From assembly GCF_900129365.1 (NCBI RefSeq), contig NZ_FQVM01000031.1, positions 1 through 27,752 of the forward strand: DNA of 27,752 bases, read 5' to 3'. This document shows, piece after piece, positions 8,142 to 16,284 of the stretch. The stretch comes from Clostridium fallax. GTDB lineage: Bacteria > Bacillota > Clostridia > Clostridiales > Clostridiaceae. Within the stretch, counting starts at the first letter, position 1, and each line of letters starts with the position of its first letter. The notes below the pieces were generated by a model. It was given only the letters and a program-made list of their open reading frames with translations, ran no database searches and was not told where the DNA came from. The position numbers and the translations under genes were made by a program.

Positions 8142-8936
8142 TTAATCTAAAGATATATTGCAAATAACAGGATAATGATCTGATGGGTATCCGCCCTTTA
8201 TTTTTCTACTATCTACTTTTACACTATTTATCTTAAACTCTTTAGAAAATAAAATATAATCTATAATTCCTCCTTCAAATCCTCCTTTAAATTCATGAAA
8301 TGTACAGACTACATCATTTAAAGCCTCATCATAACTATTTTTTAATATAATCTGTTTTTCCTCCCATTCTTTCATTATTTTAAATATTTCATTTTCTTTA
8401 TAACAATTAAAATCTCCCATAAGCATATAAGGTATATTATTTTCTTTGTAAGTTCTTTTTATAAAATTTAGTATTATCTTTATTCCTTCTTCCCTTGCTT
8501 TTTGACTTATATGATCTAGATGAGTATTGTATTGAATAAATTCTTTATTAATTTCTTTTATTTTAAAGTGAGCCCATGTGCATATTCTTGGAAGACTACT
8601 TTCAAAACTTTTACTACCCTTTTCTTTAGGATTTTTAGAAAGCCAAAATTGTCCCCAATTTATTAAACTTAACTTTTCTTTTTTATAAAATATAGCATTA
8701 AATTCATTTTCCGCTCCTTCTTCACCACCTTCTCTTCCTTCTCCTAAAAAATCATATTCCTTTAAAAGATTTTTAAGAGTTTTAAGCATATGTATTAATC
8801 CCTCTTGAGTTCCTATTACTAAAGGCTTATTTTCTTTTATTAAAGCTTCTATTCTTTCCGCTCTTTCATCCCAAGAATTATCCTTATTATTAGTAAAATC
8901 ATACTTTAAATTAAAAGTCATAACATTAATTGTCAT
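8142..8936 (-). CDS. Endonuclease/exonuclease/phosphatase family hydrolase
   Basis: The 264-residue protein shows the metal-dependent EEP fold signatures in order: Asn9 (MTFNL), Glu45 (GTQE), His139 (NTHLDH), Asp175/Asn177 (GDFN), Asp226 (GIIDYIL) and the terminal Asp253-His254 (SDHYP). These build the Mg-binding site of DNase I/AP endonuclease/sphingomyelinase-like phosphodiesterases. There is no signal peptide, so it is cytoplasmic. The pattern is closest to the stand-alone bacterial EEP proteins often found with sugar-related genes, not to exodeoxyribonuclease III; the substrate (nucleic acid, lipid or sugar phosphate) cannot be read from sequence. ATG at 8936 has AAAGGAG 8 bases upstream. 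It is co-directional with the GH85 gene, no terminator between them, so readthrough is possible. Confidence 0.85.
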   Translation of the reverse strand: MTINVMTFNLKYDFTNNKDNSWDERAERIEALIKENKPLVIGTQEGLIHMLKTLKNLLKEYDFLGEGREGGEEGAENEFNAIFYKKEKLSLINWGQFWLSKNPKEKGSKSFESSLPRICTWAHFKIKEINKEFIQYNTHLDHISQKAREEGIKIILNFIKRTYKENNIPYMLMGDFNCYKENEIFKIMKEWEEKQIILKNSYDEALNDVVCTFHEFKGGFEGGIIDYILFSKEFKINSVKVDSRKIKGGYPSDHYPVICNISLD

Positions 8937-9066
8937 ATAAATTTCTCCTTTTAAAATTTATTTTATTATTCAAAATAAATATTCTACTTTAAAATTTTAA
9001 TTCCTTTGTATATAATTTATTTTTAGTTGCTAAATTTAATTTCTTAAAAAAATCATTCCTTCATTG

Positions 9067-9072
9067 TATAAT
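9067..9072 (+). promoter_or_regulatory. Possible -10 box of the two-component operon
   Basis: TATAAT at 9067-9072 with a weak -35 (TTAAAA, 9044-9049) at 17 bases lies 43 bases before the response regulator ATG. Confidence 0.35.
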
Positions 9073-9114
9073 ATAATTAAGTATTTATATAAAATTTTAA
9101 GAAAGGAGATTTTC

Positions 9115-9801
9115 ATGAATACAACTATTTTATTAGTAGAAGATGAACTTAGAATACGTTTTTTATTAAGAGATTATTTTCTTAAGGAAGGTTATAAAAT
9201 TTTAGAAGCTGAAAATGGGAAAGAAGCTTTAGATATTTTTTCTAAGAATAAAGTAAATATAATAATTTTAGATATAATGATGCCTGAATTAGATGGTTTT
9301 ACTGTTTGTAAAAAAATAAGAGAAACTTCCACAATTCCTATTATAATGTTAACTGCTAAAAGTGAGGAGGAAGATAAACTCCTTGGCTATGATTTAGGTG
9401 CAGATGATTATGTAACGAAACCTTTTAGCCCTAAAGTTCTAGTTGCAAAAGTAAAGGCACTATTAAAAAGAACTGATACTTCTAAAGATACTAATATACA
9501 AAACTTCTATGGTTTAAAAATAAATAAACTTTCAAGGGAAGTATCTATTAATGATAAGGAAATTAATTTATCTCCTAAAGAATTTGATTTATTATCTTTT
9601 TTAATAGATAATAAAGGAATTGCCTTAACTAGAGATAAAATTTTAGATAATGTTTGGGGCGTAGATTATTATGGTGATAATAGAACTGTAGATACTAATA
9701 TAAAAAGATTAAGGGAAAAACTTTTAGATAAATCTGAATATATTGCTACTGTTAGAGGAAGTGGATACAAATTTGAGGTTAAAGATGAAAAAAAAGAATA
9801 A
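9115..9801 (+). CDS. OmpR/PhoB-family response regulator
   Basis: The 228-residue protein has a receiver domain (1-115) with the acidic pair Glu9/Asp10, phospho-acceptor Asp53 (IILDIMMP), Thr80 and Lys102 (VTKPF), then a winged-helix DNA-binding domain (about 130-225; LSPKEFDLLSFL, RTVDTNIKRLREKL, VRGSGYKF). It should be phosphorylated by the kinase encoded immediately after it and bind DNA as a dimer. I chose ATG at 9115, which has AAAGGAG 6 bases upstream; a longer frame from a TTG at 9064 adds 17 residues without a ribosome site. The targets are not evident; the nearest genes on either side show no obvious shared direct-repeat operator. Confidence 0.93.
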   Translation: MNTTILLVEDELRIRFLLRDYFLKEGYKILEAENGKEALDIFSKNKVNIIILDIMMPELDGFTVCKKIRETSTIPIIMLTAKSEEEDKLLGYDLGADDYVTKPFSPKVLVAKVKALLKRTDTSKDTNIQNFYGLKINKLSREVSINDKEINLSPKEFDLLSFLIDNKGIALTRDKILDNVWGVDYYGDNRTVDTNIKRLREKLLDKSEYIATVRGSGYKFEVKDEKKE

Positions 9802-11287
9802 TAGTATATCAAAAAAAATATTTACTATAACCTTTAGTTTAATAATATTACTATTAGGTGCTTCATTCTTACTTCAATATTTTTTCTTTGATAACTTTTA
9901 TGCTTCTAAAAAGACTAAAAACTTAATATTAAGTGTAAATAAATTCAAATTGTTATACTCTAAAATGTCTAGTGATAATGATACCCTTTATAAAGCTATG
10001 AACTCCTTTGAGATGATAAATAATGCTAAAATTGCAATATATTCTACTAATGGAGAGATAAGATACATAACAAACAATGATAACGAAAACTCTGAAACAT
10101 CAAAATTATTAAATGATATTTTTCAAACCTTATATAATAATAAATATTATGCAGAACTTTTAGCAAAATCTAATGAAACTTATACAACGACTTTTGAGGA
10201 TCCTAAAACAAATATGAAACATATAGTTTGTTTTTCATCTATGTCTCTTAATTATAAAAATGATAGCATAATAATTGCAATAACTTCTTATCAGCAAATT
10301 AAAGAGGCTTCTTCTGCTATATTAGAGCTTTATAGTTATGTAGGAATGGCCTTTGCAATTTTAGGTTTAGTTTTATCTTTAATATATAGTAATATGATTT
10401 CTAAACCTCTAATTAGTATAAATAATGTAGCAAAAAAAATGAGCTCTATGAATTTTGAAGAAAAATGTCCTGTTGAAAGTGATGATGAAATTGGAAATCT
10501 TGCAAAAACATTAAACTTTTTATCTAATAATTTATCTAGAGCTTTAGAAGATTTAAAACTTAAAAATAAAAAGCTAAAAGCTGATATAGAGAAAGAAAGG
10601 CAACTAGAAAAACTTAGAAAAGATTTCATAGCTGGAGCTTCCCATGAACTAAAAACCCCTATTGGCATAATTGAAGGTTATGCTGAAGGCTTAAAAGATA
10701 ATATTGTTGAAGGAGAAGCTAGAGATTTTTATTTAGATATAATCATTGATGAATCACAAAAAATGAATAAATTAGTAATGGATATGCTAGAACTTTCTAA
10801 ATTGGAAAGTGCTAATAATTCATTTAATTTTGAAAAATTTAATTTTAAAGAATTGCTTTTGGACACATTAAATAAATATAAATCTACTTTAAAAGAAAAA
10901 AACATAAATACCAATGTAAAAATTATTTGTTCTAATTTTATTGTATTAGGAGATGAATTTAGAATAGAGCAAGTTATAACAAATTTTATAACAAATGCTA
11001 TAAAATATACTCCAAGTGGTGAAAACGTAAATATTATTCTTGAAGAAAGAGAAAATACTATTATGTTCTCTATAGAAAATACTGGAATACATATTCCTGA
11101 TGAATCTATAGATAAAATATGGCATCAATTTTATAGACTAGATAAATCAAGAAGTAGAGCTATGGGCAGTAGTGGCCTTGGTTTATCTATAGTAAAGAAT
11201 ATTTTAACCCAGCATGAAAGTAATTTTGGAGTGTTAAACTCTCCTAAAGGAGTTTTATTTTACTTTGATTTAAAAAAAGTAAAATAA
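9785..11287 (+). CDS. Sensor histidine kinase, partner of the upstream regulator
   Basis: The 500-residue membrane kinase has TM1 (about 13-33), an extracellular sensor loop (about 38-182), TM2 (about 183-205), a HAMP linker (206-258), a coiled coil, a HisKA domain with His287 (ASHELKTP) and a HATPase domain with the N box (Asn404, NAIKY), an F-box-like DKIWHQFYRLDKSRSR and G2 GSSGLGL (461-467). In the G1 box, ENTGIHIP replaces the usual D-x-G-x-G, with Asn432 for Asp. The ATG at 9785 overlaps the regulator's end by 17 bases and has GAGG 6 bases upstream; a TTG start at 9743 is less likely. The stimulus is unknown; no transporter or peptide gene lies beside it. Confidence 0.92.
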   Translation: MKKKNNSISKKIFTITFSLIILLLGASFLLQYFFFDNFYASKKTKNLILSVNKFKLLYSKMSSDNDTLYKAMNSFEMINNAKIAIYSTNGEIRYITNNDNENSETSKLLNDIFQTLYNNKYYAELLAKSNETYTTTFEDPKTNMKHIVCFSSMSLNYKNDSIIIAITSYQQIKEASSAILELYSYVGMAFAILGLVLSLIYSNMISKPLISINNVAKKMSSMNFEEKCPVESDDEIGNLAKTLNFLSNNLSRALEDLKLKNKKLKADIEKERQLEKLRKDFIAGASHELKTPIGIIEGYAEGLKDNIVEGEARDFYLDIIIDESQKMNKLVMDMLELSKLESANNSFNFEKFNFKELLLDTLNKYKSTLKEKNINTNVKIICSNFIVLGDEFRIEQVITNFITNAIKYTPSGENVNIILEERENTIMFSIENTGIHIPDESIDKIWHQFYRLDKSRSRAMGSSGLGLSIVKNILTQHESNFGVLNSPKGVLFYFDLKKVK

Positions 11288-11407
11288 CTTCCTATAATAT
11301 AAATTCAAATAAAATCCTACCTAAAGGAAGGTTAAAATAATTTTTACATAAATAAAAAATATTACTTGTAAATTAATTCTTTTAAAATAGTTATTTTTAA
11401 AAAAATC

Positions 11408-11435
11408 ACCAGTAGAATTTAATATTTCTACTGGT
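11408..11435. terminator. Bidirectional terminator between kinase and SDR genes
   Basis: accagtagaa (11408-11417) pairs perfectly with ttctactggt (11426-11435) over an 8-base loop, with a T-rich tail on the plus side and T5 on the minus side. It sits between convergent genes ending at 11287 and 11583. The 295-base gap holds nothing else clear beyond a weaker imperfect hairpin near 11315-11331. Confidence 0.65.
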
Positions 11436-11582
11436 TTATTATTTAACTTTTAATTATTCACTTAAATCCTTAAACACATTTAAATTTTAAATCAGAATAC
11501 TTTAAAATAACAGTTTCTTTATTTTAAAATAATATTTTTAATTTTCATTAAAAATTTCTAAGATTATAACCTTTAATAACCT

Positions 11583-12326
11583 TTATAAATATCCTCCATC
11601 AACAGTTATAACTTGACCAGTTATATAGGATGCCTCATCTTTACAAAGAAATGTAACTACATTTCCTATTTCTTCTGCTTTACCAAATCTTCCTATTGGA
11701 ATTTCATATTCTAAGCTTTCCTTTTCCTCTTTAGACATCCATTTATTCATAGCTGTATCAATAACCCCAGGAGCTATTGCATTTACTGTAATTCCTGATG
11801 GAGCCATCTCTTTAGCTAAAGCCTTTGTAAAAGAATTTATTCCACCTTTTGCTGCAGAATAAGCTACTTCACAAGAAGCTCCAACATTTCCCCATATAGA
11901 AGATAGATTTATTATCTTCCCATATTTTCTACTTATCATAGATGGTAAAGCACTATGACAAATATACATAGCTCCCTTTAAATCTGTATTTATTAAACTA
12001 TCTATCTCCTCTACTTTCATATCCATAAAAAGTCCTAAATGACATATACCTGCATTATTTATTAAAATATCTATTCTTTGAAAAGTCTTTAAGGTATCTT
12101 CTACTATATTTTTTGCTTGTTTATAATTTGTTAAATCACCTTGAATTATTTTAGAATATCCACCACATTCTTTTATGATTCTTTCCGTTTCCTCTGCTCC
12201 TTTTTTATCATTGTTATAATGTATAACTACAGTAGCTCCTTCCTTTCCTAAGGCTATGGCAATTCCTCTACCTATACCTTTAGAAGCACCAGTTACTAAT
12301 GCAATTTTTCCTGATAAATCACTCAT
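11583..12326 (-). CDS. SDR-family oxidoreductase, FabG/YmfI type
   Basis: The 247-residue protein is a classical short-chain dehydrogenase: Rossmann motif TGASKGIG (12-19), NNAG (90-93), Asn114, and the catalytic Ser143, Tyr156 and Lys160 (YSAAK), ending in the usual ITVDGGY. The HYNN after beta-2 suggests NADP(H). Such proteins reduce a keto group, as in 3-oxoacyl-ACP reductase (FabG). Because no fatty-acid synthesis genes are near, a role outside the main fab cluster is likelier; the EF-P 5-aminopentanone reductase (YmfI) subfamily is one candidate, which I cannot confirm. It lies 22 bases after the membrane protein gene and ends that operon. GAGGTG is 8 bases before the ATG. Confidence 0.88.
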   Translation of the reverse strand: MSDLSGKIALVTGASKGIGRGIAIALGKEGATVVIHYNNDKKGAEETERIIKECGGYSKIIQGDLTNYKQAKNIVEDTLKTFQRIDILINNAGICHLGLFMDMKVEEIDSLINTDLKGAMYICHSALPSMISRKYGKIINLSSIWGNVGASCEVAYSAAKGGINSFTKALAKEMAPSGITVNAIAPGVIDTAMNKWMSKEEKESLEYEIPIGRFGKAEEIGNVVTFLCKDEASYITGQVITVDGGYL

Positions 12327-12348
12327 AAATAAAACACCTCTTCTTTTG

Positions 12349-13443
12349 TTAACTCATCATATTTGTTAAATCTATAATCTTTTTATTCTCTACATTTATA
12401 AGACCTAATTTTTCTTTTCCTTCTTCTAAATATTTTACCAAAACATTAGGTCTATTATCTTTATTATCTAATAATGAAACCTTTATATCTCCCTTAATTT
12501 TTACATCATCTAAAATTATATCAATATCTCCTTTTTCTTTGTCATGAAACATTATTAGCTTGTCTATTTCATTTTGTCTTTTAGTGAAGAATACTAAAGG
12601 ATTCCCGTCATAACTATATGCACTATAACTTGGAACCTCATCTTCATTTATTTCTAATATGTTTTTATTTTTATTCCTATCCAGTATAAATAAAACATAT
12701 TTACCTAAGTTATTTTTCTTAACTCCTATAATTCCTGATTGATCTTCAAAACTTTTAGCAGATACTACATTATTTTCTATAACCTTTATTTTATCATTAT
12801 TTTTATTATATTCTACTAAATCTAATCCTTTATTATTATATCTTAAAAAATAGAGTTTATAATCTTCATCTACATGTAAAAATTCACTTACATTTTTTAG
12901 TTTATTTATTATATCTGGATTCTTTGACTCCAAATTATTTATATAACTTTTCTCATTTGTTAATTTTTGTTCTTTTAAAGTATATAAAACATATTCATTA
13001 ATTAATGTAGCATTATCTATTTCATCTGAAAAATTAATCTTCCAATTATATAAGTTATTTTTTTGAATATCTTTAGCATTAAATATAGCTCCCTTTAAAT
13101 TGTCATAAACCATTATCCTATTACAGTTAAAATTGCTTTTGTAAACCTTTAGATTGCCATCTTTACTATTTATTAATCTAGAAATATCTATTTTTATTTC
13201 CTCACCGGTAATCTCATCTATTAATATTAAGGCTTGCTCTTTTGGAGATATAAAAGTTATGTAATTTGTAGAGTCTATGTTTACTAAATTTAAGTCCTTT
13301 ATGTATCCATATTTTTGAGAATGAAAGCTTAATAAGTTTTCAAAACACTCTTTTTTTATAGAAGTAAATGGCCCCTTCAATTGTAATACTAATAAAATTA
13401 TCCCAATGAGTAAGATTATTGGTATTATAATTCTTTTTTTCAT
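12349..13443 (-). CDS. Membrane-anchored probable beta-propeller protein
   Basis: I do not recognise a named family. The 364-residue product has an uncleaved N-terminal helix (about 5-22) with a basic start and no lipobox Cys, then an extracytoplasmic domain built of repeated short beta segments (for example TFISPKEQALILIDEITGEEI, FILDRNKNKNILEI, VENKKIIDL), each ending in polar turns, as in WD40/TolB-like propellers. Such domains bind ligands or proteins; no catalytic motif is visible. It starts 22 bases before the SDR gene and is probably co-transcribed with it. The ATG has AAGGAGGAG 6 bases upstream, with a TATAAT box further up on the minus strand. Confidence 0.75.
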   Translation of the reverse strand: MKKRIIIPIILLIGIILLVLQLKGPFTSIKKECFENLLSFHSQKYGYIKDLNLVNIDSTNYITFISPKEQALILIDEITGEEIKIDISRLINSKDGNLKVYKSNFNCNRIMVYDNLKGAIFNAKDIQKNNLYNWKINFSDEIDNATLINEYVLYTLKEQKLTNEKSYINNLESKNPDIINKLKNVSEFLHVDEDYKLYFLRYNNKGLDLVEYNKNNDKIKVIENNVVSAKSFEDQSGIIGVKKNNLGKYVLFILDRNKNKNILEINEDEVPSYSAYSYDGNPLVFFTKRQNEIDKLIMFHDKEKGDIDIILDDVKIKGDIKVSLLDNKDNRPNVLVKYLEEGKEKLGLINVENKKIIDLTNMMS

Positions 13444-13658
13444 AAACTCCTCCTTATATACTTTTATATATATTATACTATATTAAGGTAAATTAATCCA
13501 ATTATTTTAATTTTATATGAAATTTGTATTCTTAATTTAAATATTAGCATATTATTTTTACAAAGATTTAGCAATTTATATTATTAATTTAAATGATTTT
13601 AAAAATTTTTTATATATAAATTTAAGGCTTTTATATATAATCATATTCAAAAGTCACT

Positions 13659-13686
13659 TTTCAGAATATTCAAAATATGATATAAT
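13659..13686 (+). promoter_or_regulatory. Promoter of small RNA candidate
   Basis: An extended -10 box TGATATAAT (13678-13686) has a weak -35 (TTTTCA, 13658-13663) 17 bases upstream. It would start a transcript near 13693, which then runs straight into the strong hairpin at 13736-13767. Confidence 0.5.
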
Positions 13687-13692
13687 ATATAC

Positions 13693-13775
13693 GAAGCATA
13701 CAAATACTTTTTTGATGCTATCAGGTTCTCTTTATGAAACCCCACAACTAAAAAGTTGTGGGGTTTCGTATTTTA
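13693..13775 (+). ncRNA. Candidate small RNA, about 80 nt
   Basis: From the predicted start near 13693 the RNA would contain a short 5' stem (agcat near 13695-13700 with atgct near 13714-13718), an unpaired pyrimidine-rich stretch (atcaggttctcttt) and a 14-bp terminator stem with an AAAA loop (13736-13749 with 13754-13767) followed by tattttaaa. No good ribosome site or credible reading frame lies in it, so I read it as non-coding. The 400-base gap 13444-13843 otherwise has no gene. An alternative is that the stem is just a terminator for the gene starting at 14302, but on that strand no T-run follows. I do not recognise a known family. Confidence 0.5.
13736..13767 (+). terminator. Terminator hairpin with GC-rich 14-bp stem
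   Basis: gaaaccccacaact pairs perfectly with agttgtggggtttc around an AAAA loop; wobble and A-T pairs extend it outward. The stem is GC-rich compared with its surroundings. The plus strand continues gtatttt, consistent with plus-strand termination. Confidence 0.7.
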
Positions 13776-13843
13776 AATTATATTTATTTTTATCTTTAAA
13801 CTTTTATTATCACTTTATTTAAGACTTACTTATTCTTAATAAT

Positions 13844-14302
13844 TTATTTATCATTTTTATTAAAAACTTTATGTATATATATTCCTCCTAAATGAGAAAA
13901 ATGTCCAACCAAAGCACCACATATTAAAGATATTACTACTAATAAAACCTTTCCATCAGTACCAAATGTAGAACAAGCTCCTAAAAAAGTTCCTGGTATA
14001 AAGTCTAAATGTTTACTCTTAGCTTGATAACACATCAAAAATGAAAATATTCCTGTTAATATTGCACCAGAATTGCTTATAGGAATTATTTTGCTTAAAT
14101 ATATAATTGCTAAAGCATAGATAATTCCTGTAAAGTTACAAATTAAAGATTTTTTTAAAGCTTTATTTCCTGCTCCATTTGCAAAATAACTTGTACATCC
14201 TATAAATCCAACCCAAGTTATTAATCCAAAAATGTTACTTAAATAGGCCCATAGCCATGATAAAATACCTACACTTAAAGCTGATTCAAATAATGTTGCC
14301 AT
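13844..14302 (-). CDS. DUF1097-like integral membrane protein
   Basis: The 152-residue protein is almost wholly hydrophobic with about five transmembrane helices. The start (SVGILSWLWAYLSNIFGLITWVGFIGC) and the following small-residue-rich helices look like the DUF1097 family, small inner-membrane proteins without a known activity; some members are linked to osmotic or transport genes. The ATG has AAGGGGAT 6 bases upstream. It is alone on the minus strand, divergent from the DUF2225-like gene and separated from it by a region with a long inverted repeat. The family call is from memory of the pattern and should be checked. Confidence 0.7.
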   Translation of the reverse strand: MATLFESALSVGILSWLWAYLSNIFGLITWVGFIGCTSYFANGAGNKALKKSLICNFTGIIYALAIIYLSKIIPISNSGAILTGIFSFLMCYQAKSKHLDFIPGTFLGACSTFGTDGKVLLVVISLICGALVGHFSHLGGIYIHKVFNKNDK

Positions 14303-14407
14303 GTAAATCCCCTTTTCATTATAAATTTCATTTTAAAATTATATCATAATTTAAAAAATCTTTAAAATAAAACTTGAAATTTTCCTTTTATATCTATAAA
14401 GTATATT

Positions 14408-14460
14408 TTTAAATCTATATCATATCAAATTTCTTGTTTTTGGTATGATATAGATTTAAA
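14408..14460. repeat. Inverted repeat overlapping a promoter, operator candidate
   Basis: A 22-base arm at 14408-14429 pairs with 14439-14460 with one T-G mismatch, around a 9-base spacer. It is in the divergent region between genes starting at 14302 and 14512, where a terminator has no purpose. TATAAT follows at 14462-14467 and a weak -35 (TTGGTA, 14440-14445) lies inside the right arm. It therefore looks like a repressor site or a leader structure for one of the two genes. Confidence 0.5.
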
Positions 14461-14511
14461 ATATAATGGATAAAGTATAATTTAAAAAGATTTAAGGGAG
14501 CATATTTTGTA

Positions 14512-15207
14512 ATGAATTCAGATCAAATATATAAAAAAACTATAATTTGTCCTATTTGTAAAAAAGAAAGTAAAGTAAATATGACTAAAAAAGGAGCCTT
14601 TAAAATTTTAAAACAAGATTTTGATATGCAAATTACCTATGAAGGGGTAAATCCTCTCTTTTATAGTGTTTTCTTATGTAATTATTGTGGCTATGCTAAT
14701 GTAGACAAGTATTTTGAAAATGTAAAAGATTTAACTAAGAAAAATATAATCTTAAATATAACCTCTAAATGGAAGGGTATAACTATTCCAGAAGAAAACA
14801 ACTTAAATTTTGCAATATATCTTTATAAACTTGTTCTTCTTAATAGAACCTACTTTGAAAAAAAAAATTATGGTGAATTAGCAGTTATAAATTTGAGATT
14901 ATCTTGGCTTTATAAAGAGGTAAATGATTTAAAACAAACAAATAGATTTAGAGAAAATGCTTTAAACTGTTTCTTAGAATCTTATTATAGTGAAGATTCT
15001 CCTATAGGCGGATTATATAATGATAGTTATGTAGAATATTTAATAAGTGTTTTATATTATTCTTTAGATAATTTAGAAGAAGCTTTAAAATGGACAAATA
15101 AATTAATTCAAAATAGAAACACTCCATATAAATTAAAGGAAAAAGCAAGAGATATGAAGGAAATCTATAAGCAAATAAATACTATCATATCAAAAACATT
15201 TTCATAA
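14512..15207 (+). CDS. DUF2225-like zinc-ribbon protein
   Basis: The 231-residue cytoplasmic protein has an N-terminal zinc ribbon with Cys13/Cys16 (CPIC) and Cys56/Cys59 (CNYCGYA), then a helical part (about 85-225) with TPR-like alternation (AIYLYKLVLLNRTYFE, AVINLRLSWLYKEV, YLISVLYYSLDNLEEALKWTNKLI). This is the layout of DUF2225, a Firmicute family of unknown activity often called a zinc-binding protein with TPR-like helices. The ATG has GGGAG 11 bases upstream, a little long; no closer start exists. A bidirectional terminator follows. Nothing in the neighbourhood gives a role. Confidence 0.8.
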   Translation: MNSDQIYKKTIICPICKKESKVNMTKKGAFKILKQDFDMQITYEGVNPLFYSVFLCNYCGYANVDKYFENVKDLTKKNIILNITSKWKGITIPEENNLNFAIYLYKLVLLNRTYFEKKNYGELAVINLRLSWLYKEVNDLKQTNRFRENALNCFLESYYSEDSPIGGLYNDSYVEYLISVLYYSLDNLEEALKWTNKLIQNRNTPYKLKEKARDMKEIYKQINTIISKTFS

Positions 15208-15214
15208 ATTAAAA

Positions 15215-15255
15215 ATCAACTAATTATAGGATTAACAATCTAATAATTAGTTGAT
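15215..15255. terminator. Bidirectional terminator, 13-bp stem
   Basis: atcaactaattat (15215-15227) pairs perfectly with ataattagttgat (15243-15255), with A and T runs on both sides. It lies between genes ending at 15207 (plus) and 15282 (minus). Confidence 0.75.
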
Positions 15256-15281
15256 CTTTAAAATAAAATTATGTATAAATA

Positions 15282-15869
15282 TCAAAATCTAAGTTTCAAA
15301 TTATTCCTACTATCCATAAAAGGAAGCTTTAAGTCAAAAAACTTTAATCCTGCCGGAGTAGTTTTATCTGCTAATATATGACTTATATACCCTACTATGA
15401 AACCTATTGCTATGTAATTAGAAAAAAGTAACCACGCAACTGTACAAAATGCTACCGTTCCTAAAATCTTATGAGTAAATTGTCTATGGGGAGACATTTT
15501 ACCTAAAATAACTAAAATTGCAAAACTTAAAATAAGCATATTGCTTTTAAATACTCCTAAAGCATCATCTACAAATCCTTTTAAAGATGCAATTTTTAAA
15601 AATTTTGCTATAACTAAAGTAAATATAACTGCCATAATAATATTAGCTAATTTTTTTGAGGCTATGGATTTATTAGTATCAATATCTACTATTAAAGCTC
15701 CAAAAATTCCTCCCAAAGTACATTCTAAAACAGGTTTAAAAGAAGAAATTATTTGACTTCCATTTAAAATATCTTCACCTCTTATAGAAGTTAATCCACC
15801 TTTATTTATAATAAATCCTAAAATTCCACCACAAACCGCTCCTATTGCTGCATGTTGTTTTCCTGTCAT
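15282..15869 (-). CDS. YdjM-like membrane metal-dependent hydrolase
   Basis: The 195-residue protein has about four transmembrane helices and the conserved metal-ligand pattern of YdjM/DUF457 hydrolases: His6 (KQHAAIG), Asp62/Asp64 (VDIDT), His128 and His133 (HRQFTH), and His164/Asp168 (SHILADKTTPAG). The motifs sit at the membrane faces, and homologues are thought to be membrane-bound phospholipid or LexA-regulated hydrolases, with no proven substrate. The ATG has AGGAGG 8 bases upstream. The long 5' region has an extended -10 box at 15980-15988 and a small inverted repeat beside it. Confidence 0.85.
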   Translation of the reverse strand: MTGKQHAAIGAVCGGILGFIINKGGLTSIRGEDILNGSQIISSFKPVLECTLGGIFGALIVDIDTNKSIASKKLANIIMAVIFTLVIAKFLKIASLKGFVDDALGVFKSNMLILSFAILVILGKMSPHRQFTHKILGTVAFCTVAWLLFSNYIAIGFIVGYISHILADKTTPAGLKFFDLKLPFMDSRNNLKLRF

Positions 15870-16206
15870 AATTTTTTCCTCCTATGTATGATAATTAAAT
15901 TTTTAATTCATAATATAAAAAGTTTGCAGAAAAATGTTTCATAGATTTTCCATTTTTAAAAACATATGTTCTAAATTTTATTATATCATATATAAAAAAT
16001 AGTATCATTACTATTTTCAACATTTTTTTCTATTTTTAAAGTAAATATATTTATTTTTTACAGATTTTATACTACTTATTTGAATAAAACAAAGGTATTT
16101 TTCTAAATATTACTTTAATAATATTTTTATATAAAAAATTTTGCTAACTATTAATATATATAATACTTATATTTATAAAGATTATATTTTCCAATAAACT
16201 AAAATA
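15870..16206. other. Gene-free AT-rich stretch upstream of YdjM-like gene
   Basis: I see no gene here. It holds a minus-strand extended -10 box (TGATATAAT, complement of 15980-15988) and, at its -35 position, an inverted repeat aaaatagta/tactatttt (15996-16004 with 16009-16017) that could be an operator. The rest is plain AT-rich sequence. Confidence 0.5.
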
Positions 16207-16235
16207 TTGACAATTAATATCTAAAGGAGTAATAT
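16207..16235 (+). promoter_or_regulatory. Consensus promoter of tRNA-Glu
   Basis: TTGACA (16207-16212) and TAATAT (16230-16235) are separated by 17 bases. The start would be near 16242, about 43 bases before the tRNA. Confidence 0.7.
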
Positions 16236-16284
16236 AAATACTGTAGTCGATTTCGCAAATAACTTTAAATAACAAATTAAATAA

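Noticed and set aside
9064..9114. TTG start for the response regulator
   Set aside because: No ribosome site; the ATG at 9115 has AAAGGAG 6 bases upstream and begins at the usual receiver-domain start.
9743..9784. TTG start for the kinase
   Set aside because: ATG at 9785 has GAGG at good spacing and precedes the normal basic N-terminus.
10336..11128. Minus-strand frames within the histidine kinase gene
   Set aside because: Antisense shadows of recognised kinase domains.
13693..13775. PreQ1-type riboswitch for this RNA, because of GGTTCTC and AACTAAAAAG words
   Set aside because: The P1 stem pairs and the A-rich tail layout of that class do not form; no downstream gene of that pathway follows.
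13714..13843. Possible reading frame inside the small RNA candidate
   Set aside because: No ribosome site, composition unlike a protein, and it reads through the terminator stem.
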